A DNA stretch of 64,000 nucleotides from Platanthera guangdongensis (GCA_039583875.1 CM077166.1:88906564-88970563); one strand, 5' to 3'. Numbered from the stretch's first letter, positions 45,619 to 57,529 are shown. The notes: generated by a model from the letters alone, not told the origin. Translations and numbers: made by a program.

Positions 45619-45830
45619 CTATAGTGGTACCAAACACCGTTAAGCGGCCAAATAAAATTGCAAACAGCAATTATAGGAACACGCAGTTTCCCCAAACACG
45701 TGTATTTTCATTCCTAAGTGGACATTCATGGGTTCTTTTGTTGTTATAACGATGACACACACTCATGTGCTCACCACCCCTAAAAAAGAATTCATCCACG
45801 AATTCATTTGAAGCCTGACCTAAACCAGTA

Positions 45831-45843
45831 GTCTGATACCAAA
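45831..45843 (-). other. Primer-binding site of Gypsy-B (initiator tRNA-Met type)
   Basis: Minus-strand TTTGGTATCAGAC lies 1 nt from the 5' LTR and matches the initiator-Met pattern. The leader of about 210 bp to gag (45619-45830) has no supported gene. Confidence 0.85.
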
Positions 45844-45844
45844 T

Positions 45845-47690
45845 TGTAACACCCCCTATCCGTCGCATAGCATATAGCAGTAGGTCCGGCCGGGGCCCGA
45901 CGCCATATAGTACAGATAGAACAGGTAGTTACTCAATGGAAACCATCCAACCAATCCAATGTCCTACACAGAGCATTCTAGCGGAAGCAATTTTATAAGT
46001 TGCAATTAAAAAAACACAGCAACAAGCATGAATGTCCACTAACAAGCCAAAACGGAATGAAGTACATACACAAGTACTGGCCTTAAGGCCTTACAAATAT
46101 TTTACTCATATTACATGTCTTCCATACCACGGCACACAGGCCAGTCATACATGAACAAAAGCAAGTAAACACTCCAATTAGGCCTTCGAGGGTCGGCTTC
46201 GCAGTTTGGGCTTTAGCCTGCTATTGACCGCTTGGTCCAGCAACACCTGCAAGCACATTCCACCACACGGTGGCAAACAAAGCAACGATCAGCAATGCTG
46301 AACAAATTATAACGATCCCGCCCCCAATTCGGTGTGGCGATGCTCCTTCCTTGCACTTATTCGCATAACCAAGCAGTATATAAATATACATTTCATCACA
46401 GGCGTAGGCTCATATGGTCACACAACCCGTGCACTCAGGGCACATTCTCGGTGATCACGGTCAAAGTCCGCCGACTCACCACCGTCCCTTTGGACGGCAA
46501 AATAATGAGCATTTTGTCTTCCTAGCATGGGTCACGGTAATTTAAACCATAGACCGCCGAAGACCCTCATCTATGCCAATGGCTCTAACCGAACGACATA
46601 GAATGGGTACGGTTCCGCCTGACCCGTTGCTCACACCGCAATGTTAATTTAAAACATATGCGCGGGTCAAACGTCTCCTGAGTCCTGTTTCCGTCACACA
46701 CTTCACATAACCCGGTTATGTTCAAGTTGGCTCCCAGGCCACCAAGTTGGCGAGATCACGCATCCGCCCAGTTTTCCGGGTGCACCTAAGGGTTAATCCC
46801 CAAGGCTCCCTGTTGCAATCTACAACGTAGAAAAGCCGAAAAACAAACATTTGCACGGAGTCTTCTCCGGCATTTATGCAATGCAACATCACCGATCCAG
46901 AACAACATGTCTGGATAGGCTTCACACATCATGCCTATGTCCGTTCTCGATTACGGACTCTACACAATGGGGACTTCACATATCTACCCAAAGGAACGCC
47001 TCCAACTCACCGCAAACTCGCGAGAGCGGGCTTCCTATGCAAAAGAAGTAGAGCTTCACATGCTCAAGTAGAGAATCGTTACTCTAGCGCTCTTCCATGG
47101 CGTCATGGAAATGTAAGCGGATGAAAAGCACCGCACTCTCTTAGCCTTCGTAGATCCGAAGTCGGCTCGTGATTTGGAGCTCTGAAACTCCTCCAACGAC
47201 TGCATCTAGACTCCTTATTCCTCTTTTTCTCTCCCCTCTCTCTAAGATTTAGACAAAGAAATATGGCAGAAAAATAAGGGTTTTGAAACACTTCTCTCAG
47301 GTATAACCCCTTCGGGATAACCACAGCCATCAGATCCCACAAAAAGGGATGCACGGACACGATCCAGGTCTGACCTGGACAAATGATGCTAAACACCGCA
47401 TGGTCCGCCAACAGGAGTAGGACACGTTCGCGACAAACAGTGTCAGATCATTAGTCAACTCCCGCCATAACCCCTATGTCGACACTCCGCGTCGACCGAA
47501 ACAAACACGCCACAATCCGCCCCCCGCTCGACGATCGTCGAACCAAGATACTGCCTAATCATTGCTAGATTTTTGAACGACCCCAACACACCCTGGGACA
47601 CGCCCGTGTCCCATTCCGTGTACCCCAGCCAAATTCCAAATTTTGTACAGAAACGTCACCCGTCACTCTTTTGAGTTTCAGGGCGTTACA
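45845..47690 (-). repeat. 5' LTR of Gypsy-B (1846 bp)
   Basis: It matches 39112-40956 throughout. Its array copy is at about 47477-47627 (TCGACGATCGTCGAA; GGACACGCCCGTGTCC). Confidence 0.93.
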
Positions 47691-48228
47691 ACATTAGACT
47701 CGGCTACTCCACTATCTCGGATTGAAAATCAATCCTACCCTCGGAACAATGTTCCTACAATCTCGATCCACAAAACGGATCTACACTCGGAAGGTAAAAA
47801 TTCCTACAATCTCGGAGATAAAAAGCTCCCACACTCGGAGAAATTTATCCTACAAGAATGAAATAAATTGTATAAAAATACAAACAGTAATTCCTTTTTC
47901 AGATCTGCAACAGACGACCAGAAATTTCTTCTTCTAGGCTTTGCGGCTTTATCAGAATGATGAAGAGAAATCTCAGCAAGATTGGATCTGAAACTTCTTA
48001 GCTTCAGTCGATCGATCGAATCAGCAAATAAGGAGTTGAGCGAATCTCGATCTGGAAACCCTTCATGATCTGAATCCTCAAAAGATGAAACCCTAGCCGG
48101 TCGGGAATCAGCGACGGCGACGGCGGCGGTTTTCGTTTCTTGGAGAGAAAAAGAGGAAACAGAAGCGGTTGTAGAACTTTCTTAGAATAATTTTCTTAAG
48201 AATTAGGGTTTGTCGGTTTAGACAAGAC

Positions 48229-48236
48229 TATTTATA
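48229..48236 (-). promoter_or_regulatory. TATA box of Copia-A 5' LTR
   Basis: TATAAATA on the minus strand is about 122 bp after the array and matches 43-50. Transcription would run leftwards into Copia-A gag. Confidence 0.7.
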
Positions 48237-48357
48237 GGATCAGAAAGGATTAGACATAATTGAGTCATTAGGAGAGACACGTGGAGCAATCACGTCAAAG
48301 TTCATTAAGAAAACCGTTATTCTGGACTTAAGGAATTTTTGGAAAAGTCGAAGTAAA

Positions 48358-49116
48358 ATACTCGAGATATAAAAGATTACTCGAGTACATGCAGCACTAC
48401 TCGAGTAGGTAGAAGATGACTACTCGAGTATATGAGAAGAACTACTCGAGAGGGAGTGAGATAATTACTCGAGTACATGGAGTCAACTACTCGAGTAAGT
48501 AAGAAGAAAAGGAATCAGCTACTCGGGTAACAAAAATAACATACTCGAGTACTTGAGTACTTACACGAGAGGTGGAGTAGATTACTCGAGTAGTTAAGAA
48601 ATTACTCGAGACAAAGACTTAGAAAATTTCTTGAACTGGAAAACAGGACTACTCGAGTGTAGAAGTTGAACTACTCGAGACAAATAGAACCACTCGAGTA
48701 TATGGAGATGACTACTCGAGTAATTCACTTAGAGAAATTTTCTGGAATGGAATTCTGGATTACACGAGGATAAACACTGGACTACTTGAGTACTAGATGA
48801 GCTGCTCGAGTATATGACTTAGACTACTCGAGTAAGTGAGAACTACACGAGAGTCAAAATTCAACTACTCGAGACAGAAGATAAAACTACTCGAGTAATA
48901 TAAAGTACCACTCGAGTATTTAACTTAAAAAACTTTTGAGAAGAAATTTTCTGTAAACCCGAGAGGTAAAAGGAAACTACTCAAGTAGTTGTCGTAACTA
49001 CTGAAGAGCCATAATTGGACTACTCGGGATATATCTTAACTACTCGAGTAAGAGTATTATTACTCGAGTATGAACTCAGTAACATACTCGAGTAAGTATA
49101 GAACTACTCGAGTACT
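48358..49116. repeat. U3 array of ACTCGAGT palindromes (Copia-A 5' LTR)
   Basis: It has the same unit order and spacing as 173-928; several units that decayed there are intact here, and the reverse. Confidence 0.9.
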
Positions 49117-49440
49117 TTACTTAGGAAATTTTCTTGATAGAATTTTCTCTTCTTCTAAGGTCATACCAGCATCAAGTCTTTTCACTTAGTCCTAGAGCTT
49201 GAATATGAAGTGTATCCCAATAGAGAGGCTATACATGAGTCAACACTTTTGAACACACAATGAGGGATTACATTGTATGGTCCTGTGTTTGGTGACCCAT
49301 TGTACACTAACATTGGTCTACACTTCCCATAAGATTCCTACAAACACATAACACAAACCAAGAATCAAATACAACTTAATTCATCTTAGTTCAAGGGTGA
49401 CTTCATCAAATCTGGGTAAGTGTGGATACAATACCCAACA

Positions 49441-49577
49441 TGACTTCTTCGTCGGGTGGCGTGATGGAGCAGATGACATTTGGTAGATCATCGGGCCAAC
49501 AGCTTAACATGTGTCTAGTGCAGGGAGCGCACTCAGTTGACGAATATTTGCAAGCATTTCATATAATCAGCCGCTAC
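49441..49577 (+). mobile_element. gag: Gypsy-C gag fragment between the two Copia elements
   Basis: It translates to NMCLVQGAHSVDEYLQAF and HIISRY, aligned with FLQGDSSVDEYLHGFTRLSRY of Gypsy-B gag (12 of 21 residues equal). The frame continues at 62246. It is the only unoccupied host sequence left between the Copia-A 5' LTR end and the Copia-B 5' LTR. Confidence 0.82.
49573..49577. repeat. Target-site duplication of Copia-B (GCTAC; partner 62241-62245)
   Basis: GCTAC is perfect on both sides and falls inside the Gypsy-C gag frame. Confidence 0.95.
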
Positions 49578-49898
49578 TGTTGGGAACTATGTCCACATTA
49601 ACCCAGATTTGATGAAGTCACCCTGGAACTAAGATGAATTAGGTTTTATTTGATGCTTTGTTTGAGTTATGTGTTTGCAGGACTCCAATGGGAAGTGTAG
49701 ACCAATGTTAGTCTACAATGGGTCACCAAACACAGGACCATACAGTGTAATCCCTCATTGTGTTTCAAAGTGTTGACTCATGTGTAGCCTCTCTATTGGG
49801 ATACACTTCATATTCAAGCTATAGGACTATGAAAAGACTTGATGGTGATTCCCCTCTAGTAGAAGAAAAATTGCTGACAGAAATTTCTCTAAGTATTT

Positions 49899-50687
49899 CA
49901 CTCGAGTAGGTCCTTAACTACTCGAGTAGATTGGTTGAGATATACTCGAGTGAAACTTCTGCTTACTCGAGTAAGAAAATTCTTCCTCTCGTGAAGTTAA
50001 GTAAAATACTCGAGTAGTTCACTGACATACTCGAGTAGCCTACTTAACTACTCGAGTAGATCTCTCTTCCTACTCGAGTTACACAGAATTCAGTTTCCAA
50101 GTTTTTCTAAGTAAATCACTCGAGTAGTCCAAGTCACATACTCGAGTAGTTGATTCTGTCTCGAGTAGCTCATACTCGAGTAGTTCCAGATTTCTCTTTC
50201 TCATAATTTTTATAAGTCATTTACTCGAGTAGGTACTTTGTATACTCGAGTAGTTCTCGACACTGTGTCGAGTAACTCTCTTCTCTGTGTCGAGTAGTTA
50301 AGAAATACTCAAGTAAGTCTTTCATTTACTCGAGAAGATTTCTTTCCTCTCGAGTAGTTCAATCTGACTACTCGAGTAGCTGTTTCTTTCCCGTGTGCAG
50401 AATATTTCTAAGTGTCTATCTTGAGTAGTTCTTTTAACCACTCGAGTATTTCAATTCTGCCTACTCGAGTAGTACAACTTGTACTCAAGTAGTTCAACTC
50501 CTTCCTGTGAAACTTTTCTGTGTACTCGTGTAAATCTTCTAAAGTACTCGAGTAGTTGATTAAAAGCACTCGAGTAGTTGTTTTCTACCTAATCGAGTAG
50601 TCATGAATTATATACCCGAGTAATATTTCTTTGCTTACTCGAGTAGTCCTTGAACTACTCGAGTAGTTTTACACCTACTCGTGTATA
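49899..50687. repeat. U3 array of ACTCGAGT palindromes (Copia-B 5' LTR)
   Basis: Thirty or so copies of ACTCGAGTAG or close variants occur in about 790 bp, often in pairs 15-25 bp apart. The spacers are not similar to those of Copia-A, although the core is the same. Confidence 0.9.
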
Positions 50688-50805
50688 TGAGCTCATTTTC
50701 TCTGAAATTTCTTCTAAGTCCAGATTTGATAGATTTTCAAATCTCGTGATATGATTGGTCCACGTGTACGTCATTAAAACCAATTATGACTGTTATTAGT
50801 ACTCC

Positions 50806-50812
50806 TATAAAA
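50806..50812 (+). promoter_or_regulatory. TATA box of Copia-B 5' LTR
   Basis: CCTATAAAAGG is a strong TATA match about 120 bp after the array. The same box is at 61502-61508 in the 3' LTR. Confidence 0.8.
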
Positions 50813-51545
50813 GGTCTTGTATATCGGAAAACCCTAATCAGAAGAAAATTATTCTAAGTTTTGCAGCCGCCTCTTTCCAAAGAATCGTTGTTTCCTCTCT
50901 CTCTCTTTACGAAACGAAAGCCACCGCCGTCGCTGTTCTTCTCTGGCAAGGGCTTCGATTTTCAGAGGAAATAAACAAAGAAAGCTCTCCAGATCGATAT
51001 CGTTTTTCACATACTCATCATCTGTCTGATCGTGGAAGTAAGGAGTTCAGATCTACTGTTGTCGAGAATCTTTCTTCAATTTTCTGAAAAAGTCGCACGC
51101 CAAGAAGAAGATTCCAGTTCCTGTTTTATTTTCAGATCTGAGCTAGACAATATAACTGTTTGTATTTTTTCAATACTTGTATTTTATTTCTGTAGGTGAT
51201 TTTTTCTCCGAGTGTAGGAGTTTTCCACTCCGAGTTTGTAGGAAGGTGTTCCTTCCGAGTTGTAGATCCAGTGGATTGGATTGAGATTGTAGGAACTTTG
51301 TTTCGAGGGTGGGATTGATTTTCAATGCGAGATAGTGGAGTAGCCGAGTCTAGTTCATTGCTAGATCGGTGAGGGAAAGTGGATGTACCCAAGATCGGGG
51401 AACCACTATAAATCTTGTCTCGTCTGTGATATGTTAGTAGATAGATCTTTGCTGTGTTCTGAGATTTTTTATTCCGCAAAAGATGCACAACTCACCTATT
51501 CACCCCACTCTAGGTGATGTAGGTTGACAACTATTATCTTTCAAT

Positions 51546-51558
51546 TGGTATCAGAGCC
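51546..51558 (+). other. Primer-binding site of Copia-B (initiator tRNA-Met)
   Basis: TGGTATCAGAGCC is an intact match to the initiator-Met tRNA 3' end, 2 nt after the LTR. Confidence 0.92.
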
Positions 51559-51627
51559 AGGTTGATCGTTAAAAGGTTAACACCTTGATCAATTCCTTCA
51601 ATAGTTGTTATTTGAGATCTATCTATC

Positions 51628-53800
51628 ATGGATAAGGCAAAAGATTTTGCCAAGCTTCCCCTATGCAACAAGAACAACTTTCCCATGTGGAAAGAAAGGA
51701 TCAAATTCTTTATGGAGGTTGTGGATCCAAGGATCTTCATGATAGTTGAAGAAGGTCCTTATATCCCTATGATTGTCTCCATTAAACATCCTACCAAGAA
51801 GGTTCCAAAGAAGCTGATGGATTTAGACAAGGACGAGATTGCACTTGTCTCACTAGACAAGAAAGCTAAAAACATTCTAGCAAGTGCAGTTGATGACTCA
51901 ACGCTGCAGAACTTAATCCACTGCCAATCTGCAAATGAGATGTGGTAGTCCTTGGTTACCTTGATGGAAGGAACAGAAGAAGTGAGGGATGATCGGAGAT
52001 CCCTCCTCAATCAGAAGTATGAAGCCTTCCGACAGGGAAGCAAAGAAACCATTGCGGATACATTTTAGAACTTTTTCAAGATAGTGAATGGCCTAAGAGT
52101 CTATGGCAGAGTATTCACTAATGGAGAACTGAATGACAAGTTCCTGAGATCCCTGACCAAAGAATGGGACAACAAGGTTTGTGCCATCAGGGAGTTTGGG
52201 AAGCTGGCTGAGACGGACCCACAGAATCCCTTCGGGAAGCTTATGTCATATGAACTTCAACTCAACACAAGGAAAGCTGAAGAAGAGAAGAGTAGGTCTG
52301 CTCTCAAAGAAAAGTATGTTGCTCTAAAAGCAGACACCTCCAGAAAGACAAAGGCTGCCACCCCTGCTCCAGCACCAGAGATTAGTGAAGAAGAAGAAAC
52401 TTCTGAGCCTAGTACCTCAGGATCTGAGCTATCAGAAGGAGAGTTCTCACTGCTCTCACGTCAGTTCAAGAAATTCTTGAATAAGAAAAAGTAATGGAAA
52501 GGCAAGGATGCCTCCTATAGAAGATCACGACACGATGGTGATCGGCAAAGAAAAGGCTCAAGTAGCCATGACAGGTACTCCTCTAAACAGAACAAATATG
52601 TTTCGACTGACATCATTTGCTATTGTTGTAATAAGCCAGGTCACGTCATCGCCGATTGCCCTCATAAGAAGAAGGAGGGTGGTAGAAGAGAAGAAAAGAG
52701 ATCCTCACACAACAAGAAGAGGAAAGAGAAGAGCCTCATAGCCAAAAAGAGCAAGACTCTTAGTGACACCGACTTATCTAAGTCAAGTGAAGAAGAAGAA
52801 GCTTATTTTGGGCTAATGGCTCAAACAGATGATGATCAAGAGCCCCAGTTCACTAGGAAGGTAAACTCTCATACCCCTCTTTCAGATTCTGAAGTCTTTG
52901 AGCATGATTGTGAGGATAGCTCCTCTGACGATGAGTCAGAGCTAATGGCCCAATACAAGGAGTTAATCATGGCTTATGATAGATGTCATCGAGTCGTGAA
53001 GACTCAGGCTAAAGAGATCAAATCTCTAAAAGCCGAAGAGAGCATCTTGAGAGAGAAAGTCGAAAAGACTAACTCCCTCGAAGAAAACTTCAATAATGCA
53101 ATTGAAGAATATAACAATGCTCTTGAGCACCTTGACCTCAAAGAGAAAATCATCAAGGAATTGGAAGCCCAACTTGCAGCTGAAAAGAAACTGGTTGAAA
53201 GTTTCTCAAAGCCCAAGACAGTTCTTCCATTTGTTGCTGAATTCTCAGCCAAGGCCAAGGGTACCGGATTAGGCCATGAAGAAGCTCCTAGTAAATCCTC
53301 TAGGAGAAACAAGAATCAACGGAAGAATAAGACCGCCAAAAAGGCCTTAGCCAAAGAGAAGGGGAAAGCCCCTCAAGATCAAGCTACATTCAAGAAAGTC
53401 ATCTTTCCGTCAAATGAGTTTGATTTTGACTCATCCCACGGGCACTTTGCTAGTCCTACCTACGTAGAGCCAAAGTCCTCTATCAAGGATGGACTCGACC
53501 CCGCAACTTTGGCGAAAGTTTCTTTAAAGCACCTTATGAAGAAGTTATTCTTCAGAGCTATGACCCTTTCAATCATGGGCATAAGTTCAAGAAGGCACCA
53601 AAGACAAAGCCTGTTGTAGAAAAGCCCATAAAGGAGAAGAAGCCATGTGATTGCCATCATCATGAGGCATCTTCCTCCAAAAACACTGCCCCTGCTAGAC
53701 CACAATTCCAAAAGGTCAAGCAGGAGATCATGAGGCAAAGGTACAACAGATTTGACTGTTGGTGCGGTGGCAAGGTTGGTCACTTCGCCATAGATTGATG
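51628..53800 (+). pseudogene. gag: Copia-B gag
   Basis: The ATG is at 51628. The capsid is UBN2-type (MWKERIKFFMEVVDPRIF onwards), with in-frame stops at about 51947 and 52069. A Ser/Glu-rich linker follows, then an intact knuckle CYCCNKPGHVIADC near 52620-52660, an acidic segment, a long heptad-like coiled coil (about 52990-53220) and a Lys-rich tail. A second knuckle-like CWCGGKVGHFAID near 53760 ends in a stop. Sirevirus gag coiled coils are known to bind dynein-light-chain-like proteins; whether this one does is not visible. Confidence 0.9.
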
Positions 53801-53929
53801 GTTCAATTCCAGAAATGCTGCAACCCCTGATGTTAGCAACATGAGAAAGACCACTCATATTGCTAACACTCGCAAGGGGAGTACTCTAACCCGAGACCAA
53901 GGACCCAAACGTGTTTGGCTTCATAAGGC

Positions 53930-54160
53930 AAACTGATTATGATTGCGGGTATGTCCAAAGGCCAAACAAACGTCAATCTGGTATTTGGACAGCGGTTGCT
54001 CTCGGCATATGACTGGGACTAGAAGCCTCATTTAGAACTTTACTTCAGTCGTGAATGGACCAAAGATCATCTTTGGAGGTTCAGACCGTGGAATTACTAG
54101 AGGTTATGGTATGATTACTAACGGCAATGTATCTTTCTCGTATGTGGCTTATGTCGAAGG
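53930..54160 (+). pseudogene. pol: Copia-B aspartic protease
   Basis: WYLDSGCSRHMTGTRSLI (catalytic Asp at 53988-53990) is the Ty1/copia protease signature. It is followed by a stop, VNGPKIIFGGSDRG, and further stops near 54165. Copia-A lacks this region. Confidence 0.88.
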
Positions 54161-55210
54161 ATTGTAACACAATCTCATTAGCATAAGCCAACTCTGCGAT
54201 AAAGGATACATAGTTGAATTCCATGCTGATGAGTGCTTGATAAAATCCGTTGACAATATAGAAACGATTCTATCCGGCACTCGAAGCAGGAATATTTTCT
54301 GTTTAAATTTCATTTGTATAGATTCCTCTACACCAGTGTGTCTTTTAGCAAAAGATAGTGCGTCTCTTGGTGACCAATGACACAAGAGACTAGCACATAT
54401 TAATTTCAAAACTATTAATAAATTATTTTCAATGAACTTAGTACATGATGCCACAAATGTCAAGTGCGTCAAAGATAGACCTTGTCATGCATGCATAAAA
54501 GGCAAGCAAACAAGGGTTACCTTTAAAAGTGTTATTGGCAAAGACTCTGACAGATGTCTCCATCTATTGCACATGGACTTGTTTGGTCCACTGCAAATTA
54601 GAAGTTTGGGAGTTAAGGATTATACGTTGGTAATTGTTGATGATTACTCGCGCTTTGCGTGGGTGTTCTTTCTAAAACACAAGTCAGATACCTTCGACAT
54701 CTTTACTCATTTTGTCAGGCAAGTCCAGAATGAATACAACTGCTCTATAGTCAAAATCAGAAGTGACAACGGAACAGAGTTCAAACCTGAGGCCATGACA
54801 GAATTCTGTGAAAGCTTAGGTATCTTTCATGAGTTTTCCTCTCCTCATACTCCACAACAGAATGGAGTGGCTGAGAGAAGAAACAGAACACTCATAGAGG
54901 CCTGCAGGACTATGTTGAGTGATGTTTCCCTTCTGGAGTACTTCTGGGCTGAAGCCGTCAACACTGCATGCCACGTGCAAAGTCGAGCACTCATAAACAA
55001 AAACCACGATAAGACACCTTACGAACTTCTGAAAGTCAGAAAACCAACAGTCTCATACTTTAGAATCTTTGGCTGTAAATGCTTCGTAGTTAACAATGGT
55101 AAGTATCATACCACCAAGTTCAGCGAAAAGAGCTTTGAAGTTATTTTCGTAGGTTATAGTAGCCATAGTAAGGCATATAAGATATTAAATATAAAACCCT
55201 GGTGGTAGAA
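54161..55210 (+). pseudogene. pol: Copia-B integrase
   Basis: The GAG-pre-integrase zinc region has HKRLAHINF near 54380 (a stop precedes it) and CHACIKGKQTR near 54485. The DDE core is intact: HMDLFGPLQIRSLGVKDY with VDDYSRFAWVF near 54570-54665, IRSDNGTEF near 54765 and NGVAERRNRTLIEACR near 54865. The C-terminal part reads RIFGCKCFVVNNGKYHTTKF near 55065. A one-base loss near 55195 breaks the frame. Confidence 0.94.
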
Positions 55211-57108
55211 GAATCGATACATGTTGTATTTGACGAGACGAGTTTGTTGGAATGCAACTCCTCTAGTGTGCTCTTTGAAGATATAGGTACAAAGCTGAAA
55301 GAAACTAGCTTGGATGAACCGTCCGAAGACAAAGGAGAAAAGTTCATCAAGATCACGACTCCAACCCCTATTGGAGAGGCTGATGATCAAGATGAAGAAG
55401 TCATCCATGATGAGGAAATCACTCCAGTGATTGAAGATAATCTAGATGCAAGAACTTTAGAGCTAAGACATCTGAAGGATCACCCCATGGAACAGATCAT
55501 AGGAGATCCCCGGGACGGTGTTAGAACTCGAAGAGGTACAACTAACGAGAATCTTTATTTAAGTTTTCTCTCGAAGGTTGAACCAAAAAAGTTTGAGGAA
55601 GCAAACTCAGACGCATCGTGGATAATGGCAATGGAAGAAGAGCTAAATAAGTTCAAGTGCTGCAATGTATGGAAGCTTGTCCCAAGACCCAAAGGAAAGA
55701 ACGTCATTGGAACAAAATGGGTCTACAGGAACAAGATGGATGAAGACGGGACTATCATAAAGAACAAGGCCAGACTCATCGCTAAAGGCTATCGTCAAGA
55801 AGAAGGAATCGACTTCGACCAGACATATGCTCCAGTGGCGAGGCTAGATGCAATAAGATTGTTCCTAACATATGTTGCTTTCAAAGGCTTCACCATCTAT
55901 CAGATGGACATGAAGTCTGCCTTCCTAAATGGTAACATAAAGGAGGAAGTGTATGTGGAACAACCTCCAGGTTTCGTTGATCCTAACTTTCCTGATTATG
56001 TCTATTTCCTGCACAAGGCCCTATATTGTCTGAAACAAGCTCTTAGAGCTTGGTATGAGACGCTGTCTAGCTTTCTACTTGAGAACAAGTTCACAAGGGG
56101 AAAGATAGACAAGACATTATTTCTTAGGGAAATAACATGCAAGATTTTGCTAGTGCAAATCTATGTCGACGATATTATTTTTGGCTCTACAGACGACAAC
56201 CTCTGCAAAAAGTTCTCAAAACTTATGCAAGGGAAGTTTGAAATGAGCAGTATGTGCGAGCTGAAGTATTTCTTAGGGCTTCAGGTGAAACAATCTAAAG
56301 ATGGAATTTTAATCTCGCATACCAAGTTCACCAAAGAGCTGATTAAGAAATTCGGAATGGAGAATGCAACCTCTATGAGGACTCCAATAGGCTCAACTAT
56401 CTCTCTGGACAAGGATGAAAAGGGAAACTTTTTGATGAAACCAAGTACAGAAGCATAATTGGATCCTTGCTCTACCTTTCTGCCAGTAGACCCGACATAA
56501 TGTTTTCAACATGTGTCTGTGCTAGATTTCAGGTGAACTCTAAGGAATCTCACTACGCTGCTGCAAAGTGGATTTTTAGATACCTTAAAGGCACACCAAA
56601 TCTTGGCTTATGGTACCCAAGAAGTAATGACAGCGAACTAATTCATTTTTTAGATGAAGACTTTGCAGATAGCAAAGACGACAGGAAAAGCACTTCAGGA
56701 ACTTCCCAATTCTTTGGAAGAAGGCTAATCTCCTGGAGTAGCAAGAAGCAGAACAGTGTCGCAATCTCAATGACTGAGTCAGAGTACATCTCTGCAGGTA
56801 GTTGCTGCGCACAGTTACTTTGGATCAAGAATCAGTTCGAAGACTACAATATGAAGTTAACGAATATCCCATTATTTTGCGACTCTTCCAACGCAATTGC
56901 AATAGCCAATAATCTAGTCTCGCACAGCCGGACAAAGTATATCGAGCTAAGGTATCATTTCATCCGGGAGCATGTAGAGCATGGGGACATAGATCTCCAA
57001 TATGTCTCCACAGACAGGCAAGTTGCAGATATCTTCACGAAGTCGCTGGACGAGACTAAGTTCTCATTCTTCAAAACTGAACTTGGGATGCTCAACAAAG
57101 AAGATTAG
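55211..57108 (+). pseudogene. pol: Copia-B reverse transcriptase and RNase H
   Basis: Conserved blocks: [16 protein letters not shown] near 55710, [19 protein letters not shown] near 55830, [19 protein letters not shown] near 55920, and the catalytic [11 protein letters not shown] at 56162 onwards. RNase H covers [19 protein letters not shown] near 56720 and TKSLDETKFSFFKTELGMLN at the end, with a stop at 57108. A one-base loss in an A run near 56420 separates the RT and RNase H frames. Confidence 0.94.
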
Positions 57109-57189
57109 AGAAGTTTGGATTTCATGAAAGCAAAGGAAATAAAAGGTTAGTAAAAATCTGGCTTTTCAAAGGTTTCTTCCTTCTCTGAC

Positions 57190-57529
57190 TCAAGTAAAAC
57201 CTGACCTACTCGAGTACTCAAAGTATCTACTCGAAAACTCAACAGACCTACTCGAGTAGTCCTTTAACTTACTCGAGTAAGGCAATTAATGTACTCGTGT
57301 AGTACACTTCATCTACTCGAGTGAGTCAATTCTTCAACTCGAGTCTATACAGATTCTATAGACCTACTCGAGTAACTCCTATAGACCTACTCGAGTAACT
57401 CCTTATATACTCAAGTACTTCTTTTACCTCTCGTGAATATGCCTCTTGGCTTTCAAATTTTCCCTTACCGCCTTTCCTTTTAAATTATTTTCTTCTCGAT
57501 GATTAGACATAAACTTAGGGTTTATAAAT
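57190..57529 (+). promoter_or_regulatory. Internal ACTCGAGT array and TATA box upstream of ORF3
   Basis: About ten CTCGAG or CTCGTG palindromes lie at 57190-57438, with the same unit and spacing as the LTR arrays. TATAAAT follows at 57523-57529, 140 bp before the ORF3 ATG. The arrangement copies that of the LTR U3 (array, then TATA about 100 bp later). A promoter for a subgenomic ORF3 mRNA is inferred. Confidence 0.5.

Larger units (their letters stand above)
39112..47690 (-). mobile_element. Gypsy-B, Ty3/gypsy chromovirus-like element (8579 bp)
   Basis: The minus-strand element has LTRs of 1845 and 1846 bp, an initiator-Met primer site, a polypurine tract and gag-PR-RT-RH-IN with a chromodomain-like tail. 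It lies inside the 5' LTR of Copia-A. About 16 differences in the first ~180 bp of the two LTRs suggest an older insertion. It is the closest relative of Gypsy-C. Confidence 0.95.
47691..49440 (-). repeat. 5' LTR of Copia-A, outer part (rest at 38921-39111)
   Basis: It continues the LTR interrupted by Gypsy-B and ends at 49440, which on the minus strand is TGTTGGGTATTG. It equals the 3' LTR at 1-1253 over the shared part. The transcript leader (47700-48180) has Copia-B counterparts. Total LTR length without the insertion is about 1.94 kb. Confidence 0.94.
49578..51543 (+). repeat. 5' LTR of Copia-B (1966 bp)
   Basis: It runs from TGTTGGGAACTATG to ACTATTATCTTTCA. U3 is at 49578 to about 50800 with the palindrome array, then the TATA box, then a transcribed part of about 730 bp. 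The primer site follows 2 nt after the end. Confidence 0.96.

Noticed and set aside
49441..49577. Unique host spacer between the two Copia elements
   Set aside because: Its translation aligns with Gypsy-B gag and its frame continues at 62246, so it is part of Gypsy-C.
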